Assembly (NCBI RefSeq): GCF_021917145.1
Contig: NW_025813779.1
Span: forward strand, 62,001-126,000
DNA length: 64,000 nt
DNA from: Hypomesus transpacificus
Taxonomy: Eukaryota > Chordata > Actinopteri > Osmeriformes > Osmeridae
Direction of reading: 5' to 3'
The notes under the pieces are model-generated. The model made no database searches, was not told where the DNA came from, and saw only the letters and a program-made list of their open reading frames with translations. Made by a program: the position numbers and the translations under genes. This document shows, in pieces, positions 58,401-64,000 of this stretch (position 1 is its first letter; every line of letters begins with the position of its first letter).

Positions 58401-59890
58401 GCACATGAGTGCATTATGGGTTAGTTGTTTGTTTGTCGACCACACCTCACTGCCATGTGCCTCACTCCTATGTGTGCTACACGAGTATCAGTCGCCACCC
58501 GTGATGTGAGAGTCCTATGTTGTTGTGACCGTGGGGTCGTGGGGTCGTGGGTTGGGTTGAGCTGGGCCTGGATTAGCCTGGAAGCTCTAGAGACGGAGGG
58601 GGTGGTGCCAGCTGCTCAGACCAACATCAGAGGAAGTTCAATCAAAAACGTCTATTCATAAATAACCACGGCAACGCTCAGTGTGGAAGCAGGGAGGTAG
58701 TACCGGAGTCTGAACCCCCCCCAGGCTGTTCCCTGCTGGGTCCTCTCCTGGACAGGGGTAGTGTGGGCAGCAGTGACCCTGTGATCTGGAGCCTTCCCAG
58801 ATCCCTCAGACTGTCTGTGAGGATCAGTGAAGGAGCACTAGAAAGCCTCTCTGATCCACGCAGCGCTCCCGAGACGGCACGTCAGGGCAAAGCTCCCTGC
58901 TTCCTTTGAATCTTGGTTCCACCTTAGGACTACATCCCACCAGGTTAACCACAAAAAGGGAATTCAATCTCTTTATTTCACCCTTAATTTCATTCACACG
59001 TTTTAAAATGTACCACTGGAAATACTGCAGCAAAGCTGTGAAGAAAGATCTAGGAGCACTCAGAATCTGAGGGACTGACACTAGTTTATTAGTATTCCAC
59101 GTTCCACCCTAGGACACCAGGTAGCAGGGGGAGCGCTGTAGGGAGGAAGACAGTTTGGAAGGGTGTGGTTTTGATTCCTTCTTACTGAAGCAGGATAAAA
59201 CTCCCTTAAGGAGGATCTTTTACGCACAGACACATAGACAGACACACACATACACACACACATACGCACACACAGACACACACACAGACACACACACAGA
59301 CACACACACAGGCACACATACAGACAAACAAATCACGTGCACCACCACCCCCCTTCCACACACACACAAACAGCACATACTCAATCTGACTCACTGACTG
59401 GCTGATTCTGTGAAGGGCCTGTCTCTGACACACTGACTGTACTACGTAACAACAAAGACCGCCTACCCCCCTCCCTCCCCCCCTCCCCCCCTCCCTCCCC
59501 CCTTCCTCCCTCCCCCCCTCCCTCCCTACCCCTCAACCCCCCCTTGTATCCATGCAGTTTTTAGCAGCGTGCAGCCCTCCCCCTCTCTTCCCAAGGATAG
59601 ATACCAGGGCCACGAGGAGGAGGATGTGTGGAGGGCGACAACAAGACACAACATGACCTCACACTCACATTTTTGTAAGTAGAAATGAAACATGGGTTGT
59701 TGTTTGTAAAATGTTTCTGTTAATTTTACTTTCTTTGTTGTATTTTATTTTACCTTAATTACATATCACTATCTTAGACTTCACTGTTGTTTAAAATTAC
59801 ATAATGGTTACTTAATTTTGTATACATACACACAATGCCAGAAAGCTGTAAATTGCATTTGTATTAAATGCTTAGTGCTAAGCTAAGAAC
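55426..59890. other. ciart 3' UTR and intergenic DNA
   Basis: The ciart 3' UTR probably ends near AATAAAAC at about 55764. Beyond that I recognise no exon. Contents are (CA)n at 56226-56253, a 56-nt tandem repeat (57388-57611), G-rich and C-rich tracts (58255-58360, 59460-59530) and (CA)n at 59235-59330. In human, MRPS21 lies between CIART and PRPF3; I found no exon resembling it, but very short exons could be missed by eye. Confidence 0.5.
57388..57611 (+). repeat. 56-nt tandem repeat, four copies
   Basis: Near-identical units of CTCTGTATGGGTACAGAGAC plus 36 bases ending CCTGGGATCAGATG. Because 56 is not a multiple of three, a read-through cycles all three frames, and all three are open (YGYRDVATEPYQTWDQM and two others). 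No promoter, start context or splice sites point to a gene. Confidence 0.93.
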
Positions 59891-60079
59891 ACATTTAGTC
59901 ATTTAGCAGACGCTCTTATCCAGAGCGACTTACAGTAAGTACAGGGACATTCTCCCCGAGGTAAGTAGGGTGAAGTGCCTTGTCCAAGGACACAACGACA
60001 ATTTGCACGACCGGGAATCGTACCGGCAACCTTCTGATTAATAGCCCGACTCCCTAACCGCTCAGCCATCTGACCCCCA
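59891..60079 (-). mobile_element. Full-length tRNA-derived SINE
   Basis: On the minus strand the head is GGGGGTCAGATGGCTGAGCG with A-box TGGCTGAGCGG, then B-box GGTACGATTCCCG. The body includes CCTTGGACAAGGCACTTCAC and the tail TTTAGCAGACGCTCTTATCC in inverse, followed by AAATGTG. About 190 bp. Related copies at 33544 and 20728 show it is a dispersed family. Confidence 0.9.
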
Positions 60080-62096
60080 TGCAAACAAATGCAAACAAGT
60101 ATTACTGGACCATGTGTGTGCATCCATCGGACTGCACAAAATACTGTCACTGTCATTTCAATCCCTGAGAATGTGTTTTTCTTCTTTCCGATCAGTACTT
60201 CCAAGCTAATTATACATTTAGCATTAGCATTAGCATTTAGCATTACATTTACATGTACATTTAGCACCCCTAATTGCAAATTGTTGTTTAATCCCATCTG
60301 GTAGGGTGACAGTTTGTGGACCTTTTCTGTGTGTGTGGGGGGTAGGGGGGGAGGCAGGGGGGGGGTCAGGGGGGGGGTCAGGGGGGGAAGGATACAGTGA
60401 TGTACTCACTTATTCTACAACTCCCCCTGCCCTTCTGCATGCGTGCACACACACAACGCACAAATACTACTTTTTTTACTCATCCATGTCCCCAGGGCTT
60501 GAAATGCTGACTGGTTTCAAAACAACCTTCATCTGCAATATAAATGTTCAGTCTAAGGTGTGCCGAAAAGAAGAAAAGGATAGTGCAGTGGCTTAGTGGA
60601 ATGGGGGACCTTGGTGGGGTGAGAAGGCAGTTCTCCCCACAGCCCCCCTGATTGTGATGTCATCAGGGGACCCAGTAAAGGTAGGTGAGCCACATTTTCA
60701 AGGACACACGTGTGAGATATTTGGGACAGAACCGTGCTACAGGCTAATAACATCCCCATCCGATCCCTGGCCTGAATACAGCATCCTGAGCCTGTTCAGA
60801 GGGCAGCCATCTTACATGGCCACTCAATTATTAAAGGAGAGGGGGAGGGGTGATGGGGGAAGTGTCATAAAGAGAGTAAATGAGAAAGGGAGACCCAGAA
60901 AAGGGAGGATGAGGACAGAAGAGGGTTGTGACAAGAAGACGGGTGGGAAGGAAAGAAGAGAATGAGGAAACAGTGAGGAAAGAGAGAAGAGAGGGAGGTG
61001 TGTGGAGGGGAAAGGGGTGGAGGAGGATGAAGGAGAGGCAGGTGGAGGGGAAGGGGTGGAGGAGGATGGAGGAGAGGCAGGTGGAGGGGAAAGGGGTGGA
61101 GGAGGATGAAGGAGAGGCAGGTGGGGGAAAGGGGATGGAGTGTGGCTACGGTTTAGAATGTAAATTGACTTTTTGCATGCGCTCTGACACACACACACCC
61201 TGGCTATTTATTGGTGAGGAAGAAAGGCCGGTCCCCTGGAAGTGGGACTGTTTGGCTTGATTTACCGCCCCTACTAGACAAGCAGATCTGGGTCAGCATG
61301 ATGAAACACCACCTTATCTGATGAATGAAAGAGTACAACTCTATCTGTGTTTATTAGGTAACAGAGTCAAGACAGACTGTGTAAAATTGCACACAACATG
61401 TGTCAAGCCAAACACATTTTCACATCGACAAATGTCACAATAACAAATGAACTGACTGCTAGTGTATCTAAAAACGGAATAACCTATTTCTTTCATGTAA
61501 ACCTTTGCAAATAAAATAAAACTAAACACTCAACGGTCATTTTCCTGAGTAAAATCCCAACGTAAAGTGAACTGCTTGGAATCCCTTTATAAGAATGCTG
61601 GTCCATGTTCACTCACTCAACAGTGCCGTGCACTCTCTGTGTCGCGGAATGAATAAGCCATTGTGTGTGTGCTTGTGTGTGTGTGTGCGTTTGTAGTAAT
61701 GTCATATTGAGATGATCTTACATAACAGGCTTGACAATGAGAACCCACCCAGCATGTGAGGTGTCACGGCAACAAGGAAGATGGGGGGGTTATGATCAAG
61801 TGGGTTGAGGATGGGGTGAGGACAGCAGTGGTGTGGTACAGACTTGGGGGATAAGGACTTAGGAAGAGACAGAGAAGGAGAGAGAGACTGAGGAAGAGAG
61901 AGAAGGAGAGACAAGGGGAAGGAGAGAGAGAGTGGGAGATGGAGAAGGGGAGAGAAGGAGAGAGAGGGAATGGAGATCAAGATCAGAGATAAAGTGAGGA
62001 TTACTGGTTTGAATAGCAGAATCAGAAAGAGGAGTATCCTTTTTTCATGAAAAAAACCCATTGATATTGAACAGAGAGAGAGATAGAGAGAGAGAA

Positions 62097-62160
<64 letters not shown>

Positions 62161-62830
62161 GGCAGGGGTGGTGGGTTGCAGCACGTAATCTGGTTGACTG
62201 GGGTAGCCCTGGGCACCCTGTGGCCCTCCAACCACACTACTACAACCACACCACCATGACCCAAATCATGCTGAGGAAAGAAAGAAAAATAGTGACATAA
62301 AATAGTGAGGATAAAGTTAAGGGGGCATTTTAATAACTTTATTACCCTGCCTTTAATGTAACCGTTTTAAATGTTTCGAAACGTGACTTTTAATAACCAA
62401 AACAGGTTAAGTTAACCCTTAGCTATTGCTGTCTTAGCCCTACACTTAGATTGTAGGCCTACGGCTTGTCGCTTTATTTCATCAACCGATAACAGGTCGC
62501 ACTCACTGAGATCTCTCCCGTTTCCAGATTAGTTTTGTTGAGAAAGACATGTTACCTTACATTATCCATAGGGAACAAATATGACAGACCAATTATTTAA
62601 CTGTTAAAATTAACGACTAAACAACCAAGATTTGGGCCTGTTTGACTATTTATTTCTGGCATCATCAACTGTAAATACCGGTCCAAGTCTTTATGTACAC
62701 AATCAGTTGACTTTGCCCAGCAATTAAATGTAGTTTTGAATACTCTTGTAGTGCTTTGCTTTTGGGACAGAGGGCAGCATAGTTTTTTGGATTTCTAATA
62801 GAATGAAGAAGCCAAGCATTTCTCGTTCCG
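60080..62830. other. Intergenic repeats between SINE and prpf3
   Basis: No gene recognised. Contains short G runs (60340-60390), a GGAGGGGAAAGGGGTGGAGG tandem repeat of about 37-40 nt (61005-61135), GA-rich tracts (61860-61960) and a perfect (GA)n at 62100-62154. Confidence 0.6.
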
Positions 62831-62965
62831 GGTCGCTGTTCTAAACGTCGTGCGAACGCCGCAAGTGAGAAAGTTTTACATTTGATGCACAAGCAAACTT
62901 GTCTCGTTACACGTTTTCGGACATTTTGTTTTTATAACACAAGTTGTGAAAAAAGGAGTTGCTAG
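62831..62965 (+). other. prpf3: Putative prpf3 5' UTR exon
   Basis: The donor GTTGCTAG|GTGAGTGT at 62965/62966 and the acceptor GCGCTGCAG at 63550, directly before the prpf3 start codon, frame a non-coding first exon. The left edge is a guess. The intron between is rich in GCTAGC/CTAGCT words and shows nothing else. Confidence 0.45.
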
Positions 62966-63550
62966 GTGAGTGTCTGATTTATACAATTATTCTTGTTTCG
63001 TTTTGTTAGCTAGCTATAGCTAGCATAGCTCCCACGCTAATCAGCGACAATGCTAGCTAGCTAGGTAGTTAGCGAGGTAGGTTGTGTACAGTCAATAGGC
63101 TTATTTAGCTCGAGGGGTGCATCATGTTAAGTTTATAATGTATTCTGATTTCCTGCTTCTGAAACCTGCTTGAAGTTGTTTTTCCAAAGTCGTTAGCTAC
63201 AGTATTTAGCTTGGGGTGCTTAAAGACGTTAATATTTAATCACGATGTTGCTATCTATACTAGCTAGCTTGCTAACGCAGTGCTAGCAGACAACACTTCT
63301 CTGGTGTCTATGGCTAGTATGTTAGAAGTTTGAGCCACACTAGCTTGCAAGCTACCAACAGCTAGTTTGTCAACAACATGAAATCTAGTTGAAAGTTTCT
63401 CCACTCACTATGAAATTTGGCTTATGTGGTAATGGTACGATTTACTATGTAACGGGGATTGCGTTGGAAAAGCACGTTGTAAAACTGAGTAAGATGGCAA
63501 ACTATCGCTTCCACTGAAGCTTTCTCTGTTGTTGTTGTTGTGCGCTGCAG

Positions 63551-63951
63551 ATGTCGCTTCCCAAGCGGGAGGTGGAGGAGCTCCGGCCATGGGTGGAGCG
63601 GACCGTGAAGAAGGTGTTGGGTTTCTCGGAGCCCACCGTGGTCACTGCGGCGCTGCACTGCGTAGGAAAGGGCCTGGATAAGAGGAAAACCACAGGTTAG
63701 TCTGAGAACTTATGGGCGAGACCCAAAACATGAAGATACTTAGAATTGTGACACTATAAGGACACTTAATTTTTTGAATATATCAATTTTTTTACACTAA
63801 ACTATCCTCCACCCCCTTAGATCAGCTGAGGCCATTCCTGGACGACTCCGCGGGTGGTTTTGTGGAGAGGCTGTTTGAAGCGTTGGAGGAGAGCCGCATC
63901 GCTCGTGGCAACAAGGGAGCGGGAGAAAGGAACCGGAAAAGAGACCTAAAG
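63551..63951 (+). CDS. prpf3: U4/U6 small nuclear ribonucleoprotein Prp3, first two coding exons (3'-partial)
   Basis: A core protein of the U4/U6 di-snRNP and tri-snRNP in the nucleus. Exon 63551-63695 encodes [19 protein letters not shown] and [21 protein letters not shown], the PWI-type nucleic-acid-binding domain, near-identical to human PRPF3. Exon 63821-63951 continues [20 protein letters not shown] and ends NRKRDLK in phase 0 before GTTGAC. 92 of about 680 codons are in the window; the rest continues past 64000. The neighbour ciart is also its neighbour in human. Confidence 0.95.
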
Positions 63952-64000
63952 GTTGACGTTTGCCCTCGTGCTTGTACATACATTACATGTATGTAATGGA

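Noticed and set aside
59989-60079. Possible tRNA gene on the minus strand (A- and B-box present)
   Set aside because: The head is followed by a conserved SINE body and tail shared with other copies in the window; no intact cloverleaf was apparent.

Overview
This is vertebrate nuclear DNA, almost certainly from a ray-finned (teleost) fish. Genes are split into many short exons with GT-AG introns. Introns are crowded with (TC)n, (GA)n, (CA)n and minisatellite arrays, and there are tRNA-derived SINEs, hAT-like MITEs and a scaffold gap of exactly 500 N (46928-47427). I assembled eight genes by hand from splice sites, reading phase and remembered vertebrate protein families; no database was searched.

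Layout: ash1l (minus, 664-11246, 3' end near the window edge) is head-to-head with dap3 (plus, 15626-18759). Then come rnf115 (plus, 19279-24838), gba1 (minus, 26609-31226, tail-to-tail with rnf115), polr3c (plus, 32362-36323, head-to-head with gba1) and itga10 (minus, 36982-46196, tail-to-tail with polr3c; its N-terminal half is missing at the gap). About 4 kb of transposon-rich DNA follows, then ciart (plus, 53004-55425), about 7 kb of intergenic repeats, and the first two coding exons of prpf3 (plus, 63551-63951, cut by the window end). Human orthologues of all eight lie in 1q21-q22 (RNF115/POLR3C/ITGA10, CIART/PRPF3, GBA/ASH1L/DAP3), so this is a shuffled piece of that synteny block. The genes serve unrelated functions: chromatin, mitochondrial ribosome, ubiquitin ligation, lysosome, Pol III, collagen adhesion, clock repression and splicing.

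Six genes (dap3, rnf115, gba1, polr3c, ciart, prpf3) have intact frames and consistent intron phases, as does the visible part of itga10. ash1l is the exception. Its giant exon needs three frame changes, all in G/C homopolymers. The exons for AWS-SET and for bromodomain-PHD-BAH cannot be found, although flanking exons are present. Either assembly collapse or real loss of the catalytic half could explain this.

The most unusual pattern is that several minisatellites sit directly on splice junctions and carry the exon edge plus the splice site in every repeat. They occur at gba1 exon 5 donor (4 copies), gba1 exon 9 donor (9 copies), gba1 exon 4 acceptor (3 copies), an itga10 donor (7 copies, all spacings multiples of three, frame kept open) and, in weaker form, rnf115 exon 8 donor and dap3 exon 3 acceptor. 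This gives ladders of near-identical competing splice sites in at least four neighbouring genes.
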